This document shows, piece by piece, positions 26,785-36,680 of a stretch of DNA of 64,000 nt. Each line of letters starts with the position of its first letter. The stretch's first letter is position 1. Under the pieces are notes generated by a model. The model had not been told where the DNA came from, ran no database searches, and was given only the letters and a program-made list of their open reading frames with translations. Origin of the DNA: Bradyrhizobium algeriense (GTDB lineage: Bacteria; Pseudomonadota; Alphaproteobacteria; Rhizobiales; Xanthobacteraceae). The position numbers were made by a program, and so were the translations under genes. Location: contig NZ_PYCN01000025.1 in the NCBI RefSeq assembly GCF_003062295.1, positions 38,443-102,442 on the forward strand. The letters are read 5' to 3'.

Positions 26785-27985
26785 ATGCTGAACTACGGCT
26801 ACGACCCGCAATTATCGCAAGGAGCGGCTAAACCGCCGGTCTTTCTGACCTCGACCTTCGTTTTCCGGACTGCCGAGAAGACGGGATGGACTTTCGATTT
26901 CGTCTCAGATCGGCGCGAGCCTCCCGAGGGAATGGGACGCAGGCCTAGTTTATTCGCGGTTCAATCACCCCAACAGCGAAATTGTCGAGGACGGGATTTC
27001 CATCTACGAGCGCATAGAGAATTGCGCACCATCCGGCATGGCGGTGATTGCGACGACGATCCTCGCGTTCGGCAAGCCCTGGCGACGTGATTCTGCACTC
27101 TCAACCCACTCTACGGTGCACCGGAAGCGTTGCTTGTGAAGACGCTTGCGGGCCTTTCGATTCGGTGCCGTCGGCTTTGCCGACGGCCTCGACGAGACCG
27201 GAGTCAGGCTGGCGGCGGGGGACGCGATACACAAAGGTAGGGTTCCAATGATTTTCATCGAAACTCTGGCAAACCCAACCGATGGGCCGGTCGATATTGC
27301 GATGGTCCGCCGCGTCGCAGAGATGACCGGCCGCGCCCAGGGGCACACGCCAATCGTCGCGTGCGATAACACATTGCTAGGGCCAGTGTTCCTGCGCCCG
27401 ATCGAACATGGTGCGGATTTCACTTTGTATTCACTGACCAATATGTCGCGGTCATTCAGACCTGATCGCTGGCGCTGCGCTCGGGTCAAGAGCCCTCATG
27501 AAGGACGTCAAAGCGCCGCGAGGCGCCACCCGCACCCAACTGGACCCGCATTCCTGCTGGATGATCAGCCGCTCGCTCGAAACACTGAGCCTTCGCATGG
27601 AAAAGCCGATAGAAATGCGCATCTCGTAGCGCAATACCTGCGCGACTACGAAAAAGTGGCCTCGCTCACCACGAGGCAGACGGGCCGCGGGCCGGCTATT
27701 CGCGAAGCAATGCACTGGCACAGGTTCCACATTTTCGTTCGATACTGTCGACGGAAAAGCCGCCGCATACAAATTTCGGAACGCGCTGAAACTCTTCAAG
27801 CTGGCAGTGAGCCTGGGCGGTACCGAGTCGCTTGCCAGCCTACCCGCAAGCAGGACGCACTCAGGTGTTACGACTCACATCCGGGAAAAATCGGCGTCCT
27901 CGACTCCACCATCCGGCTATCGATCGGCATCGAACATCCGTCGGACCTAATTGCATATATCGCGCACGCGTTGACCGAGGCATAG
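26785..27985 (+). pseudogene. Cys/Met-metabolism PLP enzyme (cystathionine gamma-synthase/methionine gamma-lyase family), decayed
   Basis: Pieces in different frames assemble into one family member. MLNYGYDPQLSQGAAKPPVF and LTSTFVFRTAE open it. Then GLVYSRFNHPNSEIVEDG, FADGLDETGVRLAAGDA and TPIVACDNTLLGPVFLRPIE follow, and after another shift LDPHSCWMISRSLETLSLRM, TESLASLP and VRLSIGIEHPSDLIAYIAHA. At least four frame changes make it inactive. The expected PLP Lys region (SLTKYVGGHSD) is disrupted (SLTNMSRSFR). It belongs to the same decayed metabolic stretch as the frameshifted HisC fusion upstream. Confidence 0.85.
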
Positions 27986-28263
27986 CTGCAGGCGTGCGGC
28001 TGCTGGGACCGCCCCGCCAGGCGCCCATAAATGCTGTCCCGCGGGGCTTGTTGCCAACTCGACACCTCGGTCCCGTAATCACTTTGACGACGTGCTTGTG
28101 ACCTCCGAGCAACCCTGAGCTGCGCTGCGCAGAATGCGTGATGGGCAAGCTGCCAGCGCGACTGCTCTTTTCGTCCACAGAGGTCTGATTGCCATATCGA
28201 TGCCATTAACCGGGCTATCAGGAGCATAGATGCAGCAGCAGCATCGCTAAAGGAGAACCGTAA

Positions 28264-28554
28264 GTGCGCGTTAGTCCGTATTTTGAGGAGATCAAGGCTC
28301 GCGCGCTGCAACTGCTAACTAGCTTTCGGCCCACCGCAACCACATTCCCTCGAATCAAAGGGGAACTCCGACATTCCGTGCGCAGCGCACTCAGCCAAGC
28401 ACGCGACGAGATGTACAAGCGCGAGAGACCCCGCATCATGGGGTCGCGAGCGGAACGCGCTGCTGCGTATCGGCGCACTCACTTCAACATCGGCAACTTC
28501 GCGCGAGCAGAGCGGGAAATTCGCAAGCTCATGTGGACGCGGCTGCACCACTGA
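28264..28554 (+). CDS. Small basic hypothetical protein, 96 residues
   Basis: A GTG start follows AAGGAG. The product is helical and strongly basic (FRPTATTFPRIKGELRHSVR, AERAAAYRRTHFNIGNFARA) with no motif I can name. It opens a run of small plus-strand ORFs reaching to 30187 that overlap or abut, the pattern of phage or integrative-element genes. Confidence 0.4.
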   Translation: MRVSPYFEEIKARALQLLTSFRPTATTFPRIKGELRHSVRSALSQARDEMYKRERPRIMGSRAERAAAYRRTHFNIGNFARAEREIRKLMWTRLHH

Positions 28555-28989
28555 CAGTGGCGCCTTTATTTTACCCAGCGCTCGGTATCGGCAACTCTTA
28601 CATACATTGCAGCGTTTTGGCATAAGATCAAATCGCGCGCGAGCCTCGCGCCACCGCATCGTCTGAATGTTTTAGACGCGACACTCTTCGGCTGCATTTG
28701 CATCTCAACCAGGGACTCGAAACCTAAATGGACGTTACAAATAGCGGCGTTTCGTCGAGAGACTCTGCGGGCATCGCAAGAGACAGCAAATCCGAGCTTA
28801 ATAAAGCTCGTCACCGACCGCTACTTCAAACGCGAGCGGAATGGACGCTACCTGCTCGGCGAATCTGTTTCCGACCTGTTAAAGCGCGTCAAGGCGCAGA
28901 AGCGCGAAGAAGAGACGAGCCCCGCCTCACAGGATCTGCTCATCGCCCGATCCGAAGAGCGCTTAATGTCGGCGCCGACAAGCCACTAG
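28555..28989 (+). other. Continuation frame with protein-like C-terminal part
   Basis: Directly after the stop at 28552-28554 the same frame stays open to a TAG at 28987-28989. The last 80 codons read like protein (PSLIKLVTDRYFKRERNGRY, LLGESVSDLLKRVKAQKREE) and faintly recall small terminase-type or DNA-binding proteins. There is no good start codon, so it may be the remains of a longer gene. Confidence 0.3.
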
Positions 28990-29206
28990 ATTAAGCAACA
29001 CTGCGCAATCCTCAAGGAGATCTGCGGCGTGCTCAAGTAGACATCTTGCGATCCCATCGATAATTGCAACCGGATCCGGCGTTACGTCGAAGCGCGCCGC
29101 GATGATGTTCGAGCGCTGAACAAACATTCACACGATCCCGTTCGGCTCGCCGAAGAACGCAGGAATGCCAATCCAACCACTACTGACGACGAGAAGGAGG
29201 ATCAAC

Positions 29207-29413
29207 GTGTCTGAGCAGCGAATGATCACGGCAGGCGATTCGATCGCGAGGATCGATCGTGTCTTTCAGAACTTTCGGAAAATGATCGATACTGACAATT
29301 CGATTTCCCCTTGCGTTCGAGGCGCGATGCACGCATTGCTCGATGAGGATCTTCTTTTGGCGAGAGCGAGAATTCTCGACTATATCGCGAAGCATGAGGC
29401 GCACCGGCGATGA
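29207..29413 (+). CDS. Small hypothetical protein, 68 residues
   Basis: The GTG start at 29207 has a perfect AGGAGG site 7 bases upstream, which is why I prefer it to the earlier open frame. The product is an acidic/basic helical protein, MSEQRMITAGDSIARIDRVF, ending LLARARILDYIAKHEAHRR. The stop overlaps the next start (ATGA), indicating an operon of small genes. Confidence 0.5.
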   Translation: MSEQRMITAGDSIARIDRVFQNFRKMIDTDNSISPCVRGAMHALLDEDLLLARARILDYIAKHEAHRR

Positions 29414-29577
29414 GTATCCCTGCGGACGTTTCAGGTGCTGAGGCCCTTGCCCTCGCCGAGGAGCGGTTCGCGTACGCTTGCGCGGTAATTGACGCTAATC
29501 CGGACGTGCTGCTCGAGATTCGCGACCTGTCGCTGGAGTTCAGGATGCGGATCATCCCGCAAGCGGGGACGTCATGA
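29410..29577 (+). CDS. Small hypothetical protein, 55 residues
   Basis: The ATG at 29410 overlaps the preceding stop. The product starts MSIPADVSGAEALALAEERF and continues with ACAVIDANPDVLLEIRDLSL, helical and acidic. Its stop overlaps the next ATG, again as ATGA. The two exact ATGA overlaps are the main evidence that these tiny frames are translated. Confidence 0.45.
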   Translation: MSIPADVSGAEALALAEERFAYACAVIDANPDVLLEIRDLSLEFRMRIIPQAGTS

Positions 29578-29693
29578 CGCGGTCCCCGCAGCACCAGCAC
29601 TCGCCCAAGATCGAGGGCATCGCGCGAAAGCTCGAGATCGTGGTGGCGGAGCTAGCTTCGCTTTCGAATGCTGCTCGCAGCGAGCGGCATTAA
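29574..29693 (+). CDS. Small hypothetical protein, 39 residues
   Basis: This is the third member of the overlapping set: MTRSPQHQHSPKIEGIARKL followed by EIVVAELASLSNAARSERH. It is short and could be chance, but the start overlaps the upstream stop exactly. Confidence 0.35.
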   Translation: MTRSPQHQHSPKIEGIARKLEIVVAELASLSNAARSERH

Positions 29694-29872
29694 GGCGCCG
29701 CCACCTCTCGATGAGGACTATAGCAGTATTCAGCGGGTCGCGGAGATCCGTCACGTTAGCCCCGAGGGGTGCTCTCTCGCATTTCGCCGGGGCAAGCTAC
29801 GTGCCGAGAAGCGCGGTGGCCGCTGACACGGTTGCGCGGTATAGCCGTACATCAACCGACAATAGGCAAATC

Positions 29873-30187
29873 ATGGACAAGGTTTCACAAATCGAGGCGG
29901 AGCTTCGACAGATGGCAGCAGTGTATGCCCGTAAATGCATTGCGCTTGCCAAGCTGCAGGAGGCGTACTGTAGCAAACTCAACGAGTGCTCGAGGCCGAG
30001 CTGGCGCGCGACCGACACAGCACCGCTGGGACCCGCGAACGAGATGATCATCACCGACGCCTGTGCTGCGATCGACCAGGGTTTCCGAAAGGATTGTAGA
30101 GACCCGATGAATGGGCACATTGACCATCCCGGCGTGTCTAGCGGGACCACGGCCGAGGTGAGAGAGTTGCGTCTCGGCCTGTTGTAG
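29873..30187 (+). CDS. Small hypothetical protein, 104 residues
   Basis: From the ATG at 29873 the product is MDKVSQIEAELRQMAAVYAR followed by KCIALAKLQEAYCSKLNECS, a helical, possibly coiled-coil N-terminus, then a less ordered tail. I do not recognise it. The ribosome site is weak. Confidence 0.35.
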   Translation: MDKVSQIEAELRQMAAVYARKCIALAKLQEAYCSKLNECSRPSWRATDTAPLGPANEMIITDACAAIDQGFRKDCRDPMNGHIDHPGVSSGTTAEVRELRLGLL

Positions 30188-30341
30188 GTTGTTGCCATCG
30201 TTCAGGTACTTCACGACTTATCGAGTTGTCGTTGCCCTGCCAACATCAGCGACGGTCGCCAGCCACTCTGAATTCAAGCAAAGTGCGCTTGCGACTTCAC
30301 GACAATAAGGGCTCCTCGGTTAGCGGCCTCTTTCATTTACG

Positions 30342-30539
30342 TTACCGAGCCCGCTCATTAGCGAAAGCAGACGCCCATCTCCTTCGGAATTCGGAAACTT
30401 GCCCGCCCTTCGAGCGAGCGTCCCGGTAGGCATTTCGATAGTTGGGCCTTCGGCGGACCGCCTCCCAGGCGAAATCCGCCACCTCCCCTGACTTGATGGC
30501 GTGCTGATACGCGCCCGGCAGCCAGTCGAACTCGGACAT
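30342..30539 (-). CDS. DUF6499-type small regulator domain protein
   Basis: This 65-residue protein reads MSEFDWLPGAYQHAIKSGEV, then ADFAWEAVRRRPNYRNAYRD and EFRRRWASAF, the typical DUF6499 pattern of small proteins encoded on rhizobial integrative and conjugative elements. A good AGGGGA site precedes the ATG. It lies downstream of, and on the same strand as, the DUF2285 gene; in many islands the two domains are adjacent or fused. It is thought to act in regulation of element transfer. Confidence 0.8.
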   Translation of the reverse strand: MSEFDWLPGAYQHAIKSGEVADFAWEAVRRRPNYRNAYRDARSKGGQVSEFRRRWASAFANERAR

Positions 30540-30666
30540 TGCTCTGATCCCCTGCCGTAAGGCGATTGCGAAATGTCTATGAAGCCTTTGGTTGTTGGGG
30601 AAGCCACCAATTGTGCATTGCGTGATGCGTACAGGCGATCACGTTGTCAGTGGGAGAAATCCATTC

Positions 30667-30978
30667 TCAATTGCGAATTCTAATCGACAAATTCTTGCTA
30701 TTTGGTCGCGCCGCCGCGCGCAGCAAATCGCGGTAACCGTGATCAGCCATCCATTTTGCTCGCGCCAAGTGACTATCAAACGCATTGCGAGCGCACGCCG
30801 GCTCGCGATCTGGATCAATATACAAGACCATCCGAGCCACCTCTTTCCAGTCGGCGCCATCGGTCTCGGCATCGAGAAGCCGCCAATACGTCACGAGATG
30901 CTGTTCATCGTAGCCCGTGAGCACCGGATCATCCGGAGCTGAATCGGCGACATCAGGATCGAGTGGCGGGGTCTTCAT
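30667..30978 (-). CDS. DUF2285-domain regulator (QseM-like)
   Basis: From the ATG at 30978 the product is 103 residues: VLTGYDEQHLVTYWRLLDAE, DGADWKEVARMVLYIDPDRE, HLARAKWMADHGYRDLLRAA. This matches the DUF2285 domain of the QseM antiactivator of the Mesorhizobium symbiosis island ICEMlSym. The frame remains open upstream to 31047, but that would run through an inverted repeat (31020-31039) better seen as an operator. It marks the neighbourhood as part of an integrative conjugative element. Confidence 0.75.
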   Translation of the reverse strand: MKTPPLDPDVADSAPDDPVLTGYDEQHLVTYWRLLDAETDGADWKEVARMVLYIDPDREPACARNAFDSHLARAKWMADHGYRDLLRAAARPNSKNLSIRIRN

Positions 30979-31019
30979 GGGTGTTACCAACAACTCCGTT
31001 GCTCGAATTTCGTCCCCTG

Positions 31020-31039
31020 TGTGTGGGCTTCTCCACACA
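31020..31039. promoter_or_regulatory. Perfect inverted repeat upstream of the DUF2285 gene
   Basis: TGTGTGG-GCTTCT-CCACACA: 7-base arms around a 6-base centre, ending about 40 bases before the DUF2285 ATG. Its position suits an operator. Confidence 0.5.
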
Positions 31040-31091
31040 ACCGCCATAAAGCGATCAAGTCCAGCATAAAAATTCCTCAGAAGGACTAGTC

Positions 31092-31328
31092 ATGAGACTA
31101 GTCGCGATCCGCTCGCATCACTGGGCTAATCGCTTTGTCCGCGTATTATACCACCTAGCGCAATATACGCGATTGCTTCCTATCCTGCAGATGGACATTC
31201 GCAAGGTCTTTGGAGCAGATGGTCGATTTCGCTTGGCCCTAGGCCGGCTAGCGCCGCGCTTGGCTGATTGTGCCTTCTTCGTGGAGATCGGGGTACGCTT
31301 CGGCCCGACGCCCACAGCCTGGTACTGA
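31092..31328 (+). CDS. Possible small protein, 78 residues, divergent from the DUF2285 gene
   Basis: The ATG follows AAGGA at 6 bases, and the palindrome GACTAGTC occurs on both sides of the start. The basic product (FRLALGRLAPRLADCAFFVE) matches no family I know. In Mesorhizobium the small regulator QseC is divergent from qseM, but this sequence shows no HTH. It may be a chance frame. Confidence 0.25.
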   Translation: MRLVAIRSHHWANRFVRVLYHLAQYTRLLPILQMDIRKVFGADGRFRLALGRLAPRLADCAFFVEIGVRFGPTPTAWY

Positions 31329-31492
31329 TCATCATCACTACAAAAAGATTGTCCGAAATATATGCACAAGTTTCGGCCCCGCCTCGCCCACGAGCCGATG
31401 GCGTCGCGCCCGCGCGCGACCTCGTTCACCTAGTTGCCGCCGCCGACTTCGCCCGTGTCAGCGGCCGCAACATAGCCTTTCTCCTCAGAGAG

Positions 31493-31890
31493 TTATCCGT
31501 TCATTACCGGAATGGCTGGGCGGAAACGCGCCAAAGCAACAAGCGCAGCTTCTTCCCCACGCGGGTCATTTGCTTTTGGCCGACCTTCGTTGACGAGATC
31601 AAGCAACCTCTCGTACCGGAGTCGGTCATTTTGCGCCTGCACCTCCTCGGGGCCGTACGCTTCCCTATTGGAACGAGGTCAAGGACATCTGCCCGCAGCA
31701 AATAGAACTTGGGATAAACGACGCCACGTTGGATCCAATCAGTGAGTAGGGCAATGAGATCACCCCGTAGCGAGGTGATATTCGCATCAGACAATCGCCC
31801 CGCGCGAACATCTCTAGCCCTGAGATCTACGTAGCGAAACCATATCCGAGTCCAGTTGCAGAACTCTTCGCACGAAATTTCCGCGATAGA
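31493..31890 (-). pseudogene. Unidentified gene, 5'-truncated and frameshifted
   Basis: Two reverse frames join into a plausible protein: EEFCNWTRIWFRYVDLRARD, LSDANITSLRGDLIALLTDW and KFYLLRADVLDLVP in one, then NREAYGPEEVQAQNDRLRYE, RLLDLVNEGRPKANDPRGEE and ALARFRPAI in the next, ending with TAA at 31493. The frame changes near 31675. Its beginning meets the plus-strand ATPase fragment at about 31890. I cannot name the family. Confidence 0.5.
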
Positions 31891-32287
31891 CGGCGTGACT
31901 GGGCACGAGTTTGCGACCACCGTCCAGACGGTGCTTCACGCTTGGAAATTTCCGGGTCTGCCTACCGTCTCCTTCGACGACAAGACGCACGATATTCTCA
32001 TTGACGGGAAAAGCCGCCGCGCAAATGGAAAGGGCGTCCGGGCTTTAATGAATGCTGCGTTTAAGATTGGTGTGCTGTTGTACTGCCGGAAGAAGGAGCT
32101 CCCGCATCCAGGCATCGTGGTTCTCGATAGTCCACTGCTGAGCTACCGCGATCCGCTGACCTCTCGGCATGGCGAGCTGGCTGCTGACGAAAAGGAAGTG
32201 AAGGATAGCGGACTCAAGGAACATTTCTATCGGTTCCTAGGAGCCTGTCCCTATAATGGACTTAGGATTAAGCGAGGCGGGTTCTGA
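31885..32287 (+). pseudogene. C-terminal fragment of an SMC/RecF-like ATPase
   Basis: The plus strand encodes GHEFATTVQTVLHAWKFPGL, KTHDILIDGKSRRANGKGVR, ALMNAAFKIGVLLYCRKKEL and HPGIVVLDSPLLSYRDPLTS. The signature-like GKSRRANGKGVRAL and Walker B VVLDSPLL are those of the C-terminal half of coiled-coil ABC-type ATPases found in defence and repair systems. The N-terminal half with Walker A is missing, and the 3' end runs into the IS1182 fragment. It is non-functional. Confidence 0.65.
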
Positions 32288-32312
32288 AGCTTTTTGGGGA
32301 GACAGGTTCTCC

Positions 32313-32870
32313 TCAGCGTGCGGCGGCGAGTTTTGCGAGGTTGTGGGCGATGCAGATCATGGCCCATTCGGCTTTGACCTTGTCGATGCTGCGCAGGAGG
32401 AACTGGCGGAAGCCTCTTGCCTGCTTGATCTGACCGAAGACGGGCTCGACGATCTGTTTTCGCAATCGATATCGGCTTCGATAGCCTGCGCGCTTGAGCT
32501 TTGTGCTCATTCTGGCGACGAGCGTGCCGGATTTGAGCTTTCTTTTTGTCGTGGCCGCCTTGGTGCCGTGCTTTTGCCGTCCGGTGGCGACGTAGCCCTC
32601 GATCCGGCGTCGAATGAGCGTGCGAAGATTGGCTTGCGAGCAATAGCCTGCATCGGCCGACGCTTCATCCGGGTTCTTCCCGAGATTGGCTTTGATGGCA
32701 TCGAGCAATGGCGCAAGCTGCGCCTGATCGCTTGGCGAGTTGGTCAGCGTGTGCGCCACGATGATCTGATGGGCGCCATCGACGGCGGCCTGTGCGTTGT
32801 AGCCCTGGATGAAGCCGTTTTTGGTCGGCATTCCGCCTGGTCGGTGTGCGCGACCGGAGAATGATCCAGC
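32313..32870 (-). pseudogene. IS1182-family transposase, C-terminal fragment
   Basis: The reverse frame gives GGMPTKNGFIQGYNAQAAVD, EASADAGYCSQANLRTLIRR, and EPVFGQIKQARGFRQFLLRS with the last acidic residue of the DDE triad, then KAEWAMICIAHNLAKLAAAR. The N-terminal half is missing. It joins the end of the TrlF-like gene at about 32870 and the ATPase fragment at about 32290, so it marks a deletion or rearrangement joining two defence genes. Confidence 0.85.
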
Positions 32871-34985
32871 AGGTCCCTTTGATAGAGCCGTCGGAACTCC
32901 GCCATCGCGCCGATGACGACGGCCGAATCCCCGGCTTCCCATGCCCCCTTCAACACCTCATTCGCCTTCTGCAGCAGCGTGCCCTTGCCCCGGAACGCGC
33001 CAGCCTTCCTGAGGTCGATCAGACCGTCTTCCGCCTCGGACGCCCACTGCTCCACGTTGGCGACACGCGTCACGGAGAAGGAAAGCTTCTTCAGCGTGCC
33101 AGACGAGGCAGCGAGCCGCGCCATGAGCGGCGCGTAGAGGTTCTCCAGCACTGATTGTTCCGCGACAAGCGCGTCGAAAGCGCTGCCATAAGCCTCCTCG
33201 CGTTGCGTCTGCAGGTCGCGCGCCCGATCTCTGGCGCCCTGTGCGTCCTTCAGCTTATCGGTAAGCGTTTGCAGCGCTGCGGTCTCGGTCGCGATGCTGC
33301 CAGAAAGCGCTGTGTATCGTCGCTGCGTCTCCTTGTCGGCGCTGACCAGCTTCTCCAGCCGCGCCATCTCCGCCTCAAGAACGGCTTGTGACAGCGTGCT
33401 CAGATCGACGTCGTCTCGAAAGTACGGCGTGTTCGGATCGCTCGGCGCCGGCGTCGTTCCCTTGAGCTTGGCGATCTCGCCATCGACCCATTTCACGTAG
33501 CCGGCGAGATCATTGTCGACGGGTCCTTTGTAGTCCAGCAGGAAGGACGCCCACTGCTCTGCTGACATGCCACTGTGGGTATGGCGCGACTGGGCCTGTC
33601 TCAGCGCTTCTGGAGCCTGGTTACGCCGTAGGTCCTTCACCTCGTCCTGCATTGCCAGGAAGGTTTGCCGCTGGCCGGCGAACTGCCGCAGCTTCGCCCG
33701 AACCTGGTTTGCGGCTCCCGCCAATTCCGTGTGACGCTGGGCTCGCTTCTCGCTGCCGGCCGATACGAGCTTGGCACGGTCGGCCGTGTACGCATCGACC
33801 AGCTTCTTCTTTTGCGCGACCTGCCCCTCATAGGTCGCGATCAGCTTTTCCTTCTCCAGCTCGGTACCGATGCGCTCGGAGATCTGCGACACGGCCTCGG
33901 CCTCGCGTTCACGCGCAAGGCGATGGCGCGATGCGCGGTGGTCGAGAAGCTCGGCGAAGTCCAACGTGCCGTCCCGGGCGTCGTCTGGATGGGCCTCAAA
34001 GATCACCCGTTCGATTTCGCGCAAAAGGCCGTCGGTCAGCCCGCTCGACGAGCAAAGCTCCTCCACGAACTGCTGCGACAGATACCGCACGCGCTCATAA
34101 CTAAACGGCCCGTTGGCATCCGAGCCATCGAGCGCGCGGACGCTCGGTTCTCCGGAAGCCCAACTCACCTTGACCTTCCCATCACCGACAAGGGGACGGC
34201 AAGGCGACATCGTCGAGCTTGTGGGCGTCACTCCCGTGCAGACAGGGTTTCAACCCACCGCATCGGGCTCGCATTTCATCGGGGCCAAGATCCCTCTGGC
34301 CTAGCCAGAACTCGCGCTGGGCCGGGCTGCTGGCAAAGATCACATGCGCAAAGCCTTCGATTTCGCGTCGGATCGTCTGGTCCGCAGCCTCCCGCACGCC
34401 CGACGTTCCGTCTGTCGCGCCACCCGCGACCGCAATCAGTATGTTCTTTTTCGCCCAGCCGCTCTCCGAGAACACCTCGCGCAATTTTTGGAAGTTGACC
34501 TTGAACTGGTTGGCTCCATAGGCCAGCGCCGCGCGGTCGTCGGTGATGTCCGGATCGGCCTTCTTGCCAAGCTTGATGAGGTCCGCGCGCGTGCAATCGA
34601 AGCGGTCCTGCATGACGTTAAACTGCAGACGCGACAGCAGTCGCTGCAATTCCTCGATGTGCTTTGGATCCTCCGGGCTGACAAACAGGTGAAGATTGAC
34701 GAATCCGCCCTTGGCTGTGGCCACGTCGAGCCGTAGCTCGACATTCGGGAAGATCAGCTTGGTGGCAGGCAGCCGGCCAACCGCTTTGTGCTTCAGCACC
34801 TCTTCGTAGGTATCAGTCACGTAATAGTCGGTCAGGGCGATCGCCTCGATGACCGGCATGGCCCGCTCCAGCGCGGTGAGATAGTCACTCCACGCTGTGG
34901 GACCGCAGAACTGGTTGTTCATCACCGTGCCCGGTGCATGAATATGCGGCTCCCACCGCCGCCACTCCGATCCCCGACTGAGCAT
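32870..34985 (-). pseudogene. TrlF-like PHP-domain / SMC-type ATPase, internally deleted and truncated
   Basis: The start at 34985 gives MLSRGSEWRRWEPHIHAPGT, the PHP metal site (EPHIHAPG), then IEAIALTDYYVTDTYEE and CLHGSDAHKLDDVA. The frame then changes near 34210 and continues with GDGKVKVSWASGEP, YLSQQFVEELCSSSGLTDGL, and a long coiled-coil region (LAREREAEAVSQISERIGTE). The ATPase Walker A segment expected between these parts is gone, and the C-terminus with Walker B is replaced by the IS1182 fragment. TrlF-family proteins are tRNA-related or anti-phage ATPases. This copy cannot be active. Confidence 0.8.
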
Positions 34986-34997
34986 TCGCCTGCCCCT

Positions 34998-36014
34998 CTA
35001 TGCGCCCGCGCGGTTGGCCCGCGCGGCGATATCGGCGCAGCGCTCCATCAGACTCTCGAAGGGTTCGGCATCTTCCAAGAGCAACCCGTCCTCGACCATG
35101 CGGCCATAGTCTTCCTGCAGCACCTTGGAGGCATCGCCGCCCGGCACGATCTGCAAACCGCCGTTTACGGCCGCCACGTAATCGATCGGACTGCGGTCGG
35201 CGGCCTTCTCGGCGAAGAACATGCCCTTGTGGCGCGCGACAGCGTTCGCCAACTCCCGATCCGCGAAAGCCGCATCCGCAAGACCGGCCTCATCCAGCCG
35301 CACGACATCGTGCCAGTGTCGTGCGAAGCGATCGCCGCGGAGCCGCTCCTGCAGACAGAAGACGTGGATCGCCGTCGCCTTTTCCCAGAAGGTTCGCTCG
35401 GCATGCATCACGCGGGGCCGGGCCATTGGGAAGACCACGCCTTCGACCAGGCCCGATGCGTCGCAGGTAATGTCCCGCAGGCTTGCCGGCTCGCCCGTCG
35501 ATCGCGCGCCGAATTCGAGCATCACGCTTGGCGCCACGTAGCCGGAGCCTGCGGCAATCGCCTCATAGTCGATGAACAGCTTCTCGCGCTCGACGCGGAT
35601 CGTGGCAGGCAACGCCTCCGCGGCCAGCGCGTCCGCGATGACCGGCTGTGCGGTCCCCGCCACCCACTCCGGCAAACGCTTGCGCACCTCACTCGACCAG
35701 CGCTTCTCCTCGCTGCGCGTTTTCGGCAACGCCTCGCCCGTGTCGCCCACCAGATCCGGCGCAATTGCCCGGATGTCGTAGGTCAGGTCGACGTCCTCGG
35801 AAAAACGCCGGATGACTCCATAGGCCTTCGACAGCGATGTGCCGCCCTTGAACACCAGATGCTCGCCGAGCGCCGATCCGTAGAGCGTGGCGAGCGCCCA
35901 GACGACCCACACATCCTTCTCGAGAAGGTGCGCTGGTCGTCCCGACTGGTCGGCCGCGACGCTCAGCGCCTCGTGGCGATCGGCCACCGGGAGGTGGAGA
36001 AAGGCGTCAGCCAT
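34998..36014 (-). CDS. AbiEii-family nucleotidyltransferase toxin
   Basis: This 338-residue protein from the ATG at 36014 (MADAFLHLPVADRHEAL) has the nucleotidyltransferase signature FKGGTSLSKAYGVIRRFSED followed by VDLTYD. These are the GGTSL..K and SEDVDL motifs of AbiEii/AbiGii (DUF1814). The length is normal and there is no break. In AbiE type IV systems the toxin modifies tRNA and its partner AbiEi is an antitoxin and repressor. Its start overlaps the end of the AbiEi-like gene by 8 bases, so expression is coupled. Confidence 0.9.
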   Translation of the reverse strand: MADAFLHLPVADRHEALSVAADQSGRPAHLLEKDVWVVWALATLYGSALGEHLVFKGGTSLSKAYGVIRRFSEDVDLTYDIRAIAPDLVGDTGEALPKTRSEEKRWSSEVRKRLPEWVAGTAQPVIADALAAEALPATIRVEREKLFIDYEAIAAGSGYVAPSVMLEFGARSTGEPASLRDITCDASGLVEGVVFPMARPRVMHAERTFWEKATAIHVFCLQERLRGDRFARHWHDVVRLDEAGLADAAFADRELANAVARHKGMFFAEKAADRSPIDYVAAVNGGLQIVPGGDASKVLQEDYGRMVEDGLLLEDAEPFESLMERCADIAARANRAGA

Positions 36015-36600
36015 GCGCCGCCTTTCCCACACTGCGCGCCAGCCAGGTCGGAAGCTGCGGCGCTGCCGCGACCAGTTCGCTGAAGGTGGACGGCGGGAGC
36101 TTCCGCTTCAGTGTTTTCAATGCGGCTTCTGCCTTCTCCGGCCCGAGCCAGGCCAGCGCCCGCACTGCCTCGCCAGCCGGCTTATAGGCCAGGGCGAGTT
36201 GCCAGCGCGGAGCATGACGAAGTTCAACGACCTGCTTGCCGAGATTCATCGTTCGGCTGCGGCCGGAGGTCAGATAGACCGACCGAACCGGCACCTGGGT
36301 CGTCAGGCCGAGGGTGTTGGCCGCCGCCGCCCCGCTCGGGACGATGACTTCGCCGCGCTGGTTGGCGAGCGCCTCGACCGCCTGCTGGACTGATGGAGCC
36401 CTCGTACCGAATCGGCTCGTGATGGGACGGAGATAAACGCCCCGACCGGCCCGGATCAGGTGGCCCCGCTCGGTCAGCCGCGACAAGGCCTGATCCACCG
36501 CGGCGCGATTACCGAGGTGAAGCAAGCTCTTAGCCGCCAAGGGCGTGCCTTCCGGCAGTCCTTTGGCATGCGCAAGAATCTGTTCGGTTAACCGTTGCAT
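36007..36600 (-). CDS. AbiEi-like antitoxin (DUF6088), winged-helix
   Basis: This 197-residue protein from the ATG at 36600 reads MQRLTEQILAHAKGLPEGTP, LGNRAAVDQALSRLTERGHL, IRAGRGVYLRPI (a winged HTH), then SVQQAVEALANQRGEVIVPS, the DUF6088 domain. AGGAG lies 6 bases before this ATG and directly abuts the alternative ATG at 36606, so 36600 is preferred. It is the cognate antitoxin of the downstream AbiEii toxin and probably represses the operon through the inverted repeat just upstream. Confidence 0.88.
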   Translation of the reverse strand: MQRLTEQILAHAKGLPEGTPLAAKSLLHLGNRAAVDQALSRLTERGHLIRAGRGVYLRPITSRFGTRAPSVQQAVEALANQRGEVIVPSGAAAANTLGLTTQVPVRSVYLTSGRSRTMNLGKQVVELRHAPRWQLALAYKPAGEAVRALAWLGPEKAEAALKTLKRKLPPSTFSELVAAAPQLPTWLARSVGKAAHG

Positions 36601-36610
36601 GGCCATCTCC

Positions 36611-36638
36611 TGTCAGAAATATACGCAGTTTTCTGACA
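36611..36638. promoter_or_regulatory. Inverted repeat operator of the AbiEi/AbiEii operon
   Basis: TGTCAGAAAT (36611-36620) and TTTTCTGACA (36629-36638) are complementary at 9 of 10 positions around 8 bases. It begins 11 bases upstream of the AbiEi start; AbiEi antitoxins are known to bind inverted repeats at their own promoter. Confidence 0.7.
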
Positions 36639-36680
36639 TCTTTCAAGCCCAAGTATCCCCCTCGGACCCGTCCGTTCCTC

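Noticed and set aside
34788..36083. 431-codon plus-strand ORF
   Set aside because: Antisense shadow of the AbiEii gene and the start of the TrlF-like gene.
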